Assembly (NCBI RefSeq): GCF_001941965.1
Contig: NZ_MKZO01000012.1
Location: forward strand, 372,001 to 436,000
DNA length: 64,000 nt
From: Pseudomonas putida
GTDB lineage: Bacteria > Pseudomonadota > Gammaproteobacteria > Pseudomonadales > Pseudomonadaceae
Direction of reading: 5' to 3'
Shown here: piece after piece, positions 8,287 through 17,120 of the stretch
Layout: every line of letters begins with the position of its first letter
How positions within the stretch are numbered: the stretch's first letter is position 1
Program-made: the position numbers and the translations under genes
Notes under the pieces: generated by a model
What the model was told of the DNA's origin: nothing
Seen by the model: only the letters and a program-made list of their open reading frames with translations
The model's database searches: none

Positions 8287-9966
8287 TCAGAATGTTGTTT
8301 TAACCGAGAAGGCCAGGAAGTCCCGGTCTTTCAGTGCTTGTTTGAAGGTGAATCGGGAGGCGGCATCGAGGTTGGTGTCCTCGGGGCCGTAGTAGTGGGT
8401 GTAGGTCAGGCCGAAGGTGACCCGATCGAGGTAGGTGGCGCTCACCCCGACGTTGAAATCGCCGCCGCGGTCCGGGCCGAAACTGCTGACCACCGCCGAC
8501 TTGCCCATGGGGAAGTAGCTGATGCCCAGCGGCACGCTGAGGTCGATGCCGGGGAACACCTGGCGGTAGGTGGGGGTGTAGACCAGCTTGAGGCCGACGC
8601 CGTCGTCGGTGGCGCCCGGGTCGAGGGCGGCACGGTTCTTCGTCACGCTGAGCAGGCGGTTCCAGGCCACCTCGCCGACCAGGCTGGCCTCGTTGGCAAC
8701 GAAGGACGGGCCGAGGGAGGCGATCATGTTCAGGTTGAGGTGCGCGGTGCGGCCGACGGCGTAGAGCGGGTGGTCATCGTTGTCAGCCACGACGCCGGCG
8801 GTGACAGTCTGGCCATTGGAGACCAGGGGCATGTTCCAGCGCATCGAGGCTTCACCGGCGAAGCTGTATTCGTCGATGCTGGTGGCGAAGCTGGCGCCCA
8901 GGGCGCGGATGTTTTCCGGATAGACCCAGTAGTACTCGCCGATCTGCCCGGTGGCGAAGTTCGGCCCGGTGGTGCTGGGCTTCAGGTACAGCTTGGGCGA
9001 CTTGTCGTGGTACTGGATGGCGTACAGGCCGTACTCGACGGTGTCGGCGGTGTAGCGCAACTGCAGGCCGCCCTGCCCCGAGCTTTTCGCGTCCTTGTCC
9101 TTGCCGTGGAAGAACGCGGCCGGGCTGTCCGGGTTGCCGCCGAGGAAGACCGGGAAGGGTTCGCCGACGATCAGGCGCTCGTTGCCCTGGCCGATGGTGT
9201 CGCTGACCGAGAAGTAGCTGCCGGCACCCGGCAGGCGGGTTTCTTCCCATTCGAACTGGTAGTAGGCGCCGAGCGAGACGGCGTCGGTGAGCTGGTAGGT
9301 GCCGGACAGCTGGCTGACCGGGCGGGTGATTTCCTTGAACTGGGTGTTGGGCACCGACACCGCCTTGACCACGTCCACCGGGGCCATGCCGCCGGCAATG
9401 CCGTTGGCGCCGAAGAACAGGCTTTCACCCCAGATCAGGCCATGGCGGCCGAGGCGCACCGAAGCGGCGCGATCGGCGACCTCGCCGTTCCAGTAGACGA
9501 AGGCATCCAGCAGTTCGCCGTCGCCGCCGTGCAGGTGCCGGGTGTCGTCGCTGAACTGGTCGTAGGCCACCGAGCGCACGTTGGCCCGGGACGGGTCGTT
9601 GTTGTCGTTGTCCTTCTGGTACTCGGTGTCGTACCAGGCCGCGCCGCTGAGACGGGCGCCGAAGTCGCGGTAGCCGATATCCAGTTCGGAGAGGATGTCC
9701 AGGCGGTTGGAGATCAGGCCCTTGGCGAAGGCGCGGTCACCGTCGTCCTGGTTGCGCGCGACCTGGCCGCTGGTGAGCTTGCTGCTTGGGTCCTGGGTGC
9801 GCCAGGCGGCGCTGTACTTGAGTGTGTTGTCCCAGCGCAGGCTCAGGTCGGGATTGCCGGTCTGGATCTCGAATGCCTGGGCGCCGGGAATGCCCATGAC
9901 CAGCGCCGCAGCGAGCGTCAGGGTGGAAGGCGCACGCCGCGATGCGGCGATGGAGCGAATAGCCAT
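8287..9966 (-). CDS. DUF1302 family outer-membrane protein
   Basis: 559 residues, starting at 9966 where GAGGG sits 4-5 bases upstream. A signal peptide ends at GIPGAQA, followed by a beta-rich body with alternating polar and aromatic residues and a C-terminal aromatic residue (FSVKTTF), as expected for an outer-membrane barrel. FEIQTGNPDLSLRWDNTLKY right after the signal is typical of DUF1302. It is the first gene of the operon. Its leader carries AACAATAA (complement of 9981-9988), a Crc/Hfq-type site, so translation is likely repressed when a preferred carbon source is present. Likely an outer-membrane channel or binding protein for the pathway substrate. Confidence 0.9.
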   Translation of the reverse strand: MAIRSIAASRRAPSTLTLAAALVMGIPGAQAFEIQTGNPDLSLRWDNTLKYSAAWRTQDPSSKLTSGQVARNQDDGDRAFAKGLISNRLDILSELDIGYRDFGARLSGAAWYDTEYQKDNDNNDPSRANVRSVAYDQFSDDTRHLHGGDGELLDAFVYWNGEVADRAASVRLGRHGLIWGESLFFGANGIAGGMAPVDVVKAVSVPNTQFKEITRPVSQLSGTYQLTDAVSLGAYYQFEWEETRLPGAGSYFSVSDTIGQGNERLIVGEPFPVFLGGNPDSPAAFFHGKDKDAKSSGQGGLQLRYTADTVEYGLYAIQYHDKSPKLYLKPSTTGPNFATGQIGEYYWVYPENIRALGASFATSIDEYSFAGEASMRWNMPLVSNGQTVTAGVVADNDDHPLYAVGRTAHLNLNMIASLGPSFVANEASLVGEVAWNRLLSVTKNRAALDPGATDDGVGLKLVYTPTYRQVFPGIDLSVPLGISYFPMGKSAVVSSFGPDRGGDFNVGVSATYLDRVTFGLTYTHYYGPEDTNLDAASRFTFKQALKDRDFLAFSVKTTF

Positions 9967-10283
9967 CGAACGAACCCTCTTTATTGTTTTTGTTGGCATC
10001 TTTTTCGGGCCACCACCGGCCGGTAAGGCAGCCGGACCGGTTCTAGGTCGTGTGCCAGGGGTGGCGCCACCCGGCGGGATAGACCGGGCGACGGGCACAG
10101 GTTGACCTGCAGGGCTGTCTCTGACTAATCGCTTGTCGGGATGCGACCTATCGAGCGGCGCGATACCTCGAAGGCATCGCGAGGCGGGATATCAGGCATC
10201 GGAAAATGCGATACCCCGGCGCATTGACGGGGTGCGAGGGCGACGGGAAGGTATCGGCAAAACAACTACAAGAAGCCTGAGCC
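9967..10283. promoter_or_regulatory. Divergent promoter region between the DUF1302 operon and lysR
   Basis: 317 bases without a gene. It holds several copies of one element: CGATACC at 10161-10167 and 10209-10215, GGTATCG at 10250-10256, and an imperfect inverted repeat GCGATACC-N5-GGCATCGC at 10160-10180. The same GGTATCG/CGATACC element forms a perfect palindrome in front of the second LysR gene (14314-14336). LysR regulators often control a divergent operon from such sites, so these are candidate operators. The Crc/Hfq-type motif of the operon leader is at 9981-9988. I could not assign -35/-10 boxes with confidence. Confidence 0.55.
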
Positions 10284-11204
10284 ATGCGTTTTCACCATCT
10301 GGACCTCAACCTGCTGGTTGCCCTGGATGTGCTGCTGGAAGAGCAGAACATCACCCGCACTGCCGAGCGCCTGCACATGACCCAGTCCGCCACCAGCGGG
10401 GTGCTGGGGCGCCTGCGGACCTTCTTCGAAGACGAGTTGCTGGTGCAGGTCGGGCGGCGCATGCAGCCCACGCCCTACGCCCTGGAACTGGCCGGACCGG
10501 TGCGGGAAGTGCTGCTGACCATTCGCTCGTCCATCACTGCCCGGCCGGTGTTCGACCCGGCGGCCAGCAAGCGGCACTTTCGCCTGGTGACCTCGGATTA
10601 CCTGATCAGCGTGCTGTTCGCCCAGGTGATCCAGCGGATTCACCAGGAGGCGCCGGGGATCACCTTCGAGATGCTCAGCCCGGGGGATAACAGTGCCGAA
10701 TTGCTGATCCGTGGCGAGGTGGACCTGATGATCGTGCCCGAGCGCTACCGGCTTGATGATCACCCGGCGCAGTTGCTGTTCGAGGAGGATCATGTCTGCG
10801 TGGCCTGGCGGGGCAACCTGGAGGTGGGAGACAGCCTGAGCCTGGAGCAGTACCTGGCGATGGGGCATATCTCGGTAGGTTTCGGGCGCAACCGGCACCT
10901 GAGCATCGAGGACTGGATCATGAACCAGTACGGCGTGAAGCGGCGGCTGGAGGTGATCACCAATGACTTCAACACCCTTGCGCAATTGCTGGTGGGCACG
11001 CCACGGCTGGCGACCATGCACCGGCGGCTGGCGCAGTTGTATGCGCGGTATCTGCCGCTGCGGATATTGCCGACGCCGATGGAGATTCCGCTGATGGGGG
11101 AATACATGCTCTGGCACCGGAGCATGGAGGGGGATCCGATGTTGAAGTGGTTGCGGGGGCGGATTCGGGATTGCATCCAGAACATTGACCTGCCGGTGAC
11201 CTGA
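10284..11204 (+). CDS. LysR-family transcriptional regulator (NodD-like)
   Basis: 306 residues: an N-terminal winged helix-turn-helix (LNLLVALDVLLEEQNITRTAERLHMTQSA pattern, residues about 8-60) and a type 2 periplasmic-binding-like effector domain. The DLNLL start is typical of the NodD/LeuO-like branch. It is divergent from the eight-gene DUF1302 operon, so it is the natural candidate for its activator. It is clearly related to the LysR at 13340-14260, with the same length and matching helix-turn-helix residues, and both sit beside GGTATCG elements. The effector is unknown. Confidence 0.9.
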   Translation: MRFHHLDLNLLVALDVLLEEQNITRTAERLHMTQSATSGVLGRLRTFFEDELLVQVGRRMQPTPYALELAGPVREVLLTIRSSITARPVFDPAASKRHFRLVTSDYLISVLFAQVIQRIHQEAPGITFEMLSPGDNSAELLIRGEVDLMIVPERYRLDDHPAQLLFEEDHVCVAWRGNLEVGDSLSLEQYLAMGHISVGFGRNRHLSIEDWIMNQYGVKRRLEVITNDFNTLAQLLVGTPRLATMHRRLAQLYARYLPLRILPTPMEIPLMGEYMLWHRSMEGDPMLKWLRGRIRDCIQNIDLPVT

Positions 11205-11261
11205 TGGAGTGACGCGGGCCCTGTGGGCTAGCCAGCAACTGTGATGGTGAATCCACCACCG

Positions 11262-11290
11262 CTATCGCTGGCAAGCCAGCTCCCACAGGG
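11262..11290 (+). repeat. REP element, single copy
   Basis: CTATCGCTGGCAAGCCAGCT followed by CCCACAGGG. The inner part is an inverted repeat (CTGGC-AA-GCCAG) with the conserved CTCCCACAGG tail of Pseudomonas REP sequences. A partial degenerate opposite copy (CCTGTGGGCTAGCCAGCAA) begins at about 11220, so 11220-11290 may be a decayed REPIN. It lies just after the lysR gene. Confidence 0.8.
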
Positions 11291-11328
11291 TCTTGTGTCG
11301 CTCGCAGAATCCCGGCTCGACTCGGTCA

Positions 11329-11421
11329 ACTGTGGGAGCTGGCGTTGCCAGCGATTGGCCCGAGCGGGCACCTGCATTGCCTGTGCCGGCCTCATCGCCG
11401 GCAACGCCGGCTCCCACAGGT
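11329..11421. repeat. REPIN (two inverted REP elements)
   Basis: An inverted pair: ACTGTGGGAGCTGGCGTTGC at 11329-11348 continuing to GCGAT, and its counterpart ending CGCCGGCTCCCACAGGT at 11421. Each arm contains its own small hairpin (CTGGC-GTT-GCCAG and GCCGGC-AAC-GCCGGC). The two arms have drifted from each other at the stem bases but keep pairing, as expected for REPINs moved by a RAYT transposase encoded elsewhere. The stretch 11205-11559 holds only these repeats and presumably the amidohydrolase promoter. Confidence 0.8.
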
Positions 11422-11559
11422 TCCTCAGTCAGCCACAGGATTTGTGCCCGACACGGACCTATCCATCCGGTCAATGCCTGGTCATCGACAGCATCTGATA
11501 GTCCCTACCCTCACAGCCCCCTAGCCTCCGTCACAACCAACAAGACGAGGCTCCACCCC

Positions 11560-12909
11560 ATGACCGCCCTGCACCTCCACTGCGCCACTCTCTTCGACGG
11601 CACCAGCCTCGAACCCCTTCACCACCAGACCCTGATCATCGAAAACGGCCAGATCCGCCACGCCGGACCCAGCGCCCAGTCGCCCCGCCCGCAACCCGGT
11701 GACCGCGAAGCCCACGGCCATTTCGTCATGCCCGGCCTGATCGACGTGCACACCCACCTGGCCTTCGGCAACGCCCAGAGCGAGGAAGACATCGATATCT
11801 GGACCAGCGACGAATTCCGCGCCCTGCGCGGCCTGTTCTTCGCCCAGCACGTACTCGCCGCCGGGGTGACGTCGATGGTCTGCCCCGGCGATAGCGGCCA
11901 GCTCAGCATCGCCGTGCGCAATACGCTCAACGCCGGCCTCTTCGAAGGCCCGCGCATCGCCGCCAGCAGCCGGGTGATCACCAACCGCCAGAGCCTCAAC
12001 GACTGGTTCCCCAGCCGCGTCGGCGCCCCGGAATACTTCACCGCCGCCCTGGTGACCAGCCGCACCGAGGCCATCGCGGAAATCCGCAAGCAGGCCAAGG
12101 ACGGCGTCGACCTGATCAAGATCGCCATGGACGGCACCCAGCGCCGCGCCAACGGCGAGATCATCGCCGCCTTCACCGCCGAGGAAACCCGCGAGATGGT
12201 CGAGGAAGCCCATCGCCTCGGCTGCCGCGTGGCCACCCATGCCTACGGTCGCGAGGCGGTGATGTATGCCGCAAAAGCCGGGGTCGACCTGGTCTTCCAC
12301 GCCTTCTACATGGACGACGCCTGCATCGAGGCATTGCTCGACGCCGGCAGCATCCTCGCCCCGACCATGACCTTCCCGCAGAACACCGTGGACTTCTGCC
12401 AGCCCCACGATCCCGCCATCGCCACCGGCTATGCCGGCTACTGCGCGCGCACCCTGGAACTGGGCACGCCGGTCCTGAAACGGGCCAAGGCCGCCGGCAT
12501 CCCCTTCGCCTGCGGCAGCGACAGCGGTTTTGCCGTGACGCCCTACGGCGAGTGGCATGCCCGGGAACTGGAACTGCTGGTGCGGCGCCTGGACTTCACC
12601 CCGGCCGAAGCCCTGTTCGCCGCCACCAATGTCGGCGCCCGCCTGATGCCCCGCGGCGAAACCCTCGGCACCCTGGAGCCGGGCAAGCAGGCCGACCTGC
12701 TGATCCTCGACGGCTCGCCGCTGGACGATATCCGCATCCTCCAGGACCGCAGCCGCCTGCAGGCCGTGTACAAGGCCGGCGAGCCGGTGAAGCTGCAACG
12801 CACTGCCTACAACCCCAAGCAGGTTTCGGACTTCAACAGCCTGAAATGGACCGATCTCTACACCCGCGACCGGGTCACGGAACTGGGCAAATGGAGCCTG
12901 CCGGCATGA
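11560..12909 (+). CDS. Amidohydrolase family protein (imidazolonepropionase/prolidase-like)
   Basis: 449 residues from the ATG at 11560, with GAGG 9 bases upstream; a longer upstream reading crosses the REP repeats and is not credible. Metal-binding motifs of the amidohydrolase superfamily are visible: HTH in MPGLIDVHTHLAFGN (about residue 67), a Lys in KDGVDLIKIAMDG (carbamylated-lysine position), His in VATHAYGREA and VFHAFYMDD, and Asp in ACGSDSGF. The C terminus has the usual LEPGKQADLLILDG strand. It hydrolyses an amide or cyclic C-N bond in the cytoplasm; substrate unknown. Its stop overlaps the next gene by 4 bases (ATGA). Confidence 0.88.
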   Translation: MTALHLHCATLFDGTSLEPLHHQTLIIENGQIRHAGPSAQSPRPQPGDREAHGHFVMPGLIDVHTHLAFGNAQSEEDIDIWTSDEFRALRGLFFAQHVLAAGVTSMVCPGDSGQLSIAVRNTLNAGLFEGPRIAASSRVITNRQSLNDWFPSRVGAPEYFTAALVTSRTEAIAEIRKQAKDGVDLIKIAMDGTQRRANGEIIAAFTAEETREMVEEAHRLGCRVATHAYGREAVMYAAKAGVDLVFHAFYMDDACIEALLDAGSILAPTMTFPQNTVDFCQPHDPAIATGYAGYCARTLELGTPVLKRAKAAGIPFACGSDSGFAVTPYGEWHARELELLVRRLDFTPAEALFAATNVGARLMPRGETLGTLEPGKQADLLILDGSPLDDIRILQDRSRLQAVYKAGEPVKLQRTAYNPKQVSDFNSLKWTDLYTRDRVTELGKWSLPA

Positions 12910-13349
12910 CCGCCCTCGACTTCGAACTGGCCGCGCGCCTGGCCGCTGCCACCCTGCGTCAGGCCCGCACGCTGGGCATTCGACCTCTGGCAGCCGTCGT
13001 GCTGGATACCGCCGGCCATCCGCTGGCGGTCCTGCGCGACGAGCAGGCCAGCTTCCTGCGCCCGCGCATCGCCAGCGGCAAGGCCCGTGGCTGCCTCGGC
13101 ATGGGCATGGGCGGCCGGGAACTGGCACGACGGGCGCAGGCGATGCCGGCGTTCTTCGATGCGATCAACAGCCTGACCGACGGCGAAGTGATTCCGGTGG
13201 CAGGCGGGATCCTGTTGCGCGATACCGAGGGCAGTCTGCTCGGCGCCATCGGTGTCAGCGGCGATACCTCGGACAATGATGAGCGCTGCGCCCTGCTGGC
13301 AATTGCCGAGGTCGGACTAAGGGGGGATACCGGCGATCCTCAGAGCTGA
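12906..13349 (+). CDS. GlcG/HbpS-like (DUF336) heme-degrading family protein
   Basis: 147 residues, starting inside the amidohydrolase stop codon (ATGA), so the two are translationally coupled. The pattern LAAVVLDTAGHPLAVLRDE, then LGAIGVSG near the C terminus, is that of the GlcG/HbpS (DUF336) fold. These are small single-domain proteins found in many catabolic operons; some bind heme or corrinoid, and their function in catabolism is poorly known. The last 10 bases overlap the end of the convergent LysR gene. Confidence 0.88.
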   Translation: MTALDFELAARLAAATLRQARTLGIRPLAAVVLDTAGHPLAVLRDEQASFLRPRIASGKARGCLGMGMGGRELARRAQAMPAFFDAINSLTDGEVIPVAGGILLRDTEGSLLGAIGVSGDTSDNDERCALLAIAEVGLRGDTGDPQS

Positions 13350-14260
13350 GCCGCCTGCTCCAGCAGCAACTGGCGAAACCATGCCAGCACCGGATCACTG
13401 GCCTGCTGCGGATGCCACTGCAGGGCCTGGGCCGCCGGCGGGAAGGCAATGGGCGCCAACAGCACCCGCAACGGATAACGCCGCGCCAGCGCCTCGGCCT
13501 GGCGACGGAACAGCGTGGCGATACGCGGGGTGCCGATCACGAATTCGGCCATCAGCACGAAGCTCTGCACCGTCGCGACCACACGGCGCTCCAGGCCGAT
13601 ATCCTTGAGGTGCTGGGTATCCAGGGACAGGGTCTGCCCGTCGGCGAATTCGCGCAGGACGTGTTGCCCTTCGCGGAAGCGGCTGAGATCCAGGGTTTGG
13701 CCTTCCGGCCAGTGCTCGGCGCACACGATGCAGCACAGCTCATCATCAAGCAGCGCAGCGTGGGGATAGGCGGTGTTGATCCGCCGTTGCGGGACGATCG
13801 CCAGGTCGCTGCGCCGGTACTCCAGGGCTTCGGCCACCTGGTCGCCATCGCGGGACAGGGACAGGTCGCGCACCACCAGGGAGGCCTCGGGCGCCAGGCA
13901 GCTCAATGCACGGCTGACCGCGGGGATCAGGGTCGCCGCCACATAGTCCGAGGCCACCAGGGTGAAGCAGCGCTCGCAGCGGGCGGGGTCGAAGTCGGCG
14001 GTGGTTGCCACCAGCTCGTCGGTCATGGCCAGCAGTTCGCGAACCCGGGGCGCCAGTTGGCGGGCCAAAGGGCTGGGTTGCAGGCCGCGGCCTACGGGGA
14101 GCAGCAGCGGGTCCTGGAAGTGCTCACGCAGGCGCCCGAGCGCCGCACTGGTCGCCGACTGGCCCAGGTTCAGGCGCTCGGCGGCCCTGCTCACGCTGCT
14201 TTCTTCGAGCAGGGCGTTCAGGGCGACGAGGAGGTTGAGGTCGAGACGGCGGTAGCGCAT
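13340..14260 (-). CDS. LysR-family transcriptional regulator (NodD-like)
   Basis: 306 residues from the ATG at 14260; a GTG at 14278 would add six residues and neither start has a strong Shine-Dalgarno. The DNA-binding domain (DLNLLVALNALLEESSVSRAAERL) closely parallels that of the LysR at 10284-11204. A perfect palindrome AGGTATCG-N7-CGATACCT lies upstream at 14314-14336, a likely autoregulatory site. It faces the amidohydrolase/GlcG pair tail to tail, and its start faces away from the OprD gene, so its target could be either neighbour. Confidence 0.88.
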   Translation of the reverse strand: MRYRRLDLNLLVALNALLEESSVSRAAERLNLGQSATSAALGRLREHFQDPLLLPVGRGLQPSPLARQLAPRVRELLAMTDELVATTADFDPARCERCFTLVASDYVAATLIPAVSRALSCLAPEASLVVRDLSLSRDGDQVAEALEYRRSDLAIVPQRRINTAYPHAALLDDELCCIVCAEHWPEGQTLDLSRFREGQHVLREFADGQTLSLDTQHLKDIGLERRVVATVQSFVLMAEFVIGTPRIATLFRRQAEALARRYPLRVLLAPIAFPPAAQALQWHPQQASDPVLAWFRQLLLEQAAQL

Positions 14261-14313
14261 GCAGGGGTTATAACCCACGGGACATCCGTGAACCTGGCGC
14301 TTTTCACACTGCC

Positions 14314-14336
14314 AGGTATCGCCCCGGACGATACCT
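14314..14336. promoter_or_regulatory. Perfect inverted repeat, probable LysR operator
   Basis: AGGTATCG, seven bases, CGATACCT: arms of 8 bases without mismatch, about 55 bases upstream of the LysR start at 14260. The spacing suits a dimeric LysR half-site pair. The same GGTATCG unit recurs in 10160-10256 upstream of the related LysR gene, which links the two regulators. Confidence 0.65.
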
Positions 14337-14354
14337 CCCCGAGGCGACGCAGGC

Positions 14355-15632
14355 TCACCAGATCTTCAGCGTGTAATCGATATTGATCCGGGTCTCGTTG
14401 TCGCTCCTGAAGGATGAAGCCGCGCCCTGCTGGTTGCGGTAGAACGCTTCCCTGATGCGCAGCACCAAGCCTTTTGCCGGCCCCGATTGCACGACATACG
14501 CCAGCTCGAAATCCTTGGAAGACTCCGTCAGCCGACTGCCGCCCAGTGCCGGCAGGTCGATGCTGTCGCCGTGCAGGTAACGCACCATGCCCGTGAGCCC
14601 GGGCAGGCCAATGCCGGCAAAGTCATGGTCATAGCGCACGGCCCAGGTCCGTTCGCGCGGGTTGACGAAGTCCGCGCTCATCGTGCCGTCGCTGAGCACC
14701 GACGGCTCCCCTCCGGCGATATAGGGAAAGGCACTGTCGCCGAACTGGCGCATGTACCCCACCCCAAGGCCATGGACACCCCACAGGTAGGTGAACATAG
14801 CGCCGACATTCAGGTTGTCGATGCTGCCGGCCTTGGCCCGCCCGTCTTCACGGCTGTTGAAGATTCGGACATCCGACCTGAACCTGCCCGTGCCCAGCGG
14901 CGCCATGTGCAGCACGCCGAAAAAGTCCTGGGTGTAGATGTCGTCCAGCTCGGCGCGCAGCAGACGCAAGGTCAGGCCGGACGTTGGCCGGTACTCGCCA
15001 CCATAGAAATCGAAATGCTCGGAGGTCGCCCCCGCCTTGAAGCGACCATTGGGCGACGCCAGCCCGATGGGCTCGTAGTCGGTGGAGTCGCGCAGGTTGA
15101 CCCGGTCCATGCGTCCGGCATGCAGGGTCAGGTCGTCCCACTCATCGGACACCAGCGAGACTCCGCGAAAGGACTGCGGCAGCAAGCGGGCCGGGCTTGC
15201 GGTGATCACCGGCAGCGAGGGGAACTGCGTCCCCAGGGAGAGCCGGGTCTTCGAGACCCTGGCCTTCAGGGTCAGGCCCAGTTCCGAGTACTCGTCCCTG
15301 GCCTCACGGGTCCGGGAGTTGTAGGCGAGAAGCTGGGTCGCGGTACGCTCAGGCGAGGAATCAAGCTTCAGCCCCAGCAGGCCGGTCAGGTCCAGGCCGA
15401 AACCGACGGTGCCTTCGGTGAACCCGGAGTTGGCCTTGAGAATGAAACCCTGCGCCCACTCCCGCGCCGCCGGGTAAGGCGTGTCGCCCTTGTAGTCACG
15501 GTCCAGGTAGAAATTGCGGGCCGTCAGCGTTGCGCTGCTGTCTTCGATAAGACCGGCTGCTGCACCCTGGGCGGCCAGGCCCAGGAGAATGCCCCAAGCC
15601 ATTGGCTTGAGACGGGTCATGAACAGGCTCAT
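14355..15632 (-). CDS. OprD-family outer-membrane porin
   Basis: 425 residues with a signal peptide (LGLAAQGAAA) and a barrel typical of Pseudomonas substrate-specific porins: GLIEDSSATLTARNFYLDRD after cleavage, LGTQFPSLPVI in the middle, and a C terminus that keeps the INIDYTLKIW pattern. OprD-family porins admit specific acids; OpdK/OpdP-like members take aromatic acids. The leader contains AATAACAACAACAA (complement of 15644-15657), which gives overlapping AANAANAA sites for Hfq/Crc. With the AAHS carrier and oxygenase upstream it forms one uptake-and-oxidation unit. Confidence 0.93.
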   Translation of the reverse strand: MSLFMTRLKPMAWGILLGLAAQGAAAGLIEDSSATLTARNFYLDRDYKGDTPYPAAREWAQGFILKANSGFTEGTVGFGLDLTGLLGLKLDSSPERTATQLLAYNSRTREARDEYSELGLTLKARVSKTRLSLGTQFPSLPVITASPARLLPQSFRGVSLVSDEWDDLTLHAGRMDRVNLRDSTDYEPIGLASPNGRFKAGATSEHFDFYGGEYRPTSGLTLRLLRAELDDIYTQDFFGVLHMAPLGTGRFRSDVRIFNSREDGRAKAGSIDNLNVGAMFTYLWGVHGLGVGYMRQFGDSAFPYIAGGEPSVLSDGTMSADFVNPRERTWAVRYDHDFAGIGLPGLTGMVRYLHGDSIDLPALGGSRLTESSKDFELAYVVQSGPAKGLVLRIREAFYRNQQGAASSFRSDNETRINIDYTLKIW

Positions 15633-15667
15633 TCTGCGTCACCTTGTTGTTGTTATTGGCGATGTGT

Positions 15668-17056
15668 TCAGGAAGCCAGGGGCCGGGCGGCCGGCAGCGG
15701 TGCCTGGCTGCGCATCAGGCGCACGGCCAGGGCCGCGAGCAGGAACGCCCCGGCGAACAGCAGATACAGGTCGGCAGGCTGCCAGTGGGCGTCGATCAAT
15801 CCGCCGGCGACCAGCGGCGAGAGGATCGCGCCGATGCGCCCGACGCCAATGCCCCAGCCGAGCGCCGTGACCCGTTGTTCGGGGGCATAGATGCCCGGCG
15901 TCAGCGCATAGAGGCCGGCGACACAGCCATTCACCAGGACGCCGATCAACAGCACGAGGACGAAGGCCAGGCTCAGGTGGGCGGTGAAATGAACGAAGAT
16001 CGCCAGCAGCAAGGCATTGAGCAGCAGGTAGCCCACCAGGATCCGGGACAGCCGGTACTTCGCCGCGAGCAAGCCGATCAGCGACGTGCCGACGATCCCG
16101 CCAAGGTTCAGGAGCACCCCTCCGGTAATGCCCTGCTGGTTGGACAGGCCGGCCGATACCAGCAACTTGGGAGTCCAGCTCATGACGAAGTAGAAGCCGA
16201 ACATGACCAGGAAAAAGCCGGCCCAGACCAGCAGCGTCGAACGCAACAGCGGGCCCGAGAACAACGTCGCGAAACCTTGCCCTGGCGACTTCCGCTCCAG
16301 CGCCTGGGGTGTCGGCAACGCCTCGACCGGCTCCACGCCCATCCGCCCCAGCAGTCCGTTGACCCTGCCCAGCGCACCCCGGGGCTGGCGCGCCAGCAGG
16401 TAGGCGATAGACTCCGGCAACAACAGGAACATCACCGGCAAGGTCATCAGGGTGGCGATCCCGCCGTACAGGAACACCGAACGCCAACCGGCCTCGGGAA
16501 TGACCTGCGCCGCGAACAGACCGCCCAGGGTTGCGCCCAGGGCATAGGCCGTGGACTGCAGGCTGATCGCCAGGCTGCGCCATTTACGGTTGGCGTATTC
16601 ACCAGCGATCACATAGCTGCTCGCAAGGATCCCGCCGATCCCCAGCCCGGTCATGAAGCGCAACGCGCCGAGCATTTGCACCGAAGGCGCCCGGGATGAC
16701 AGGAGCATGCCCAGTGCAGCGATCGCCAGGCACAGCAGGATCAATGGCCGCCGCCCGAAACGGTCGGCCCAGGGCGCGATGAACAGCGAGCCCAGGGCCA
16801 TGCCGACCAGGCCGGCACTCAGCAGGTAGCCGATATCGATCCCGCTGAGCCCCCACTCTGCGGCGACCGATGACGCGGTGAAGGCCATCACCAGCACATC
16901 GAAGCCATCGAGCATGTTGATCAGGAAACACAGGGACACGACCTGCCACTGGAAGCGGCCCATGGCCTTTTCATCCAGGCGCTGGACGATGGAAACGGCG
17001 GTGTAATTGCGCGCAGCCGCCTGCGCGCTGCCGGAAGGGGAGCGTGGAAATTGCAT
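15668..17056 (-). CDS. MFS transporter, aromatic acid:H+ symporter (AAHS) family
   Basis: 462 residues from the ATG at 17056; an in-frame extension upstream is not credible. The AAHS hallmark DGFD is in the first helix (NMLDGFDVLVMAF), and the MFS loop signature APWADRFGRRPLI follows, as in PcaK, BenK and VanK. It should import an aromatic acid such as vanillate, benzoate or a hydroxybenzoate with protons. AACAAGAA lies in the leader (complement of 17065-17072). It is located between the porin gene and the Rieske oxygenase gene on the same strand. Confidence 0.92.
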   Translation of the reverse strand: MQFPRSPSGSAQAAARNYTAVSIVQRLDEKAMGRFQWQVVSLCFLINMLDGFDVLVMAFTASSVAAEWGLSGIDIGYLLSAGLVGMALGSLFIAPWADRFGRRPLILLCLAIAALGMLLSSRAPSVQMLGALRFMTGLGIGGILASSYVIAGEYANRKWRSLAISLQSTAYALGATLGGLFAAQVIPEAGWRSVFLYGGIATLMTLPVMFLLLPESIAYLLARQPRGALGRVNGLLGRMGVEPVEALPTPQALERKSPGQGFATLFSGPLLRSTLLVWAGFFLVMFGFYFVMSWTPKLLVSAGLSNQQGITGGVLLNLGGIVGTSLIGLLAAKYRLSRILVGYLLLNALLLAIFVHFTAHLSLAFVLVLLIGVLVNGCVAGLYALTPGIYAPEQRVTALGWGIGVGRIGAILSPLVAGGLIDAHWQPADLYLLFAGAFLLAALAVRLMRSQAPLPAARPLAS

Positions 17057-17120
17057 TGGATACCTTCTTGTTTTTGTTAGTCGTGCAACGCAAGGACGAC
17101 CCGGAGGTCGCGGAACGAAA

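Noticed and set aside
11205..11425. CRISPR-like repetition
   Set aside because: The repeats alternate in orientation and share the Pseudomonas REP tail; no regular spacers and no cas genes.
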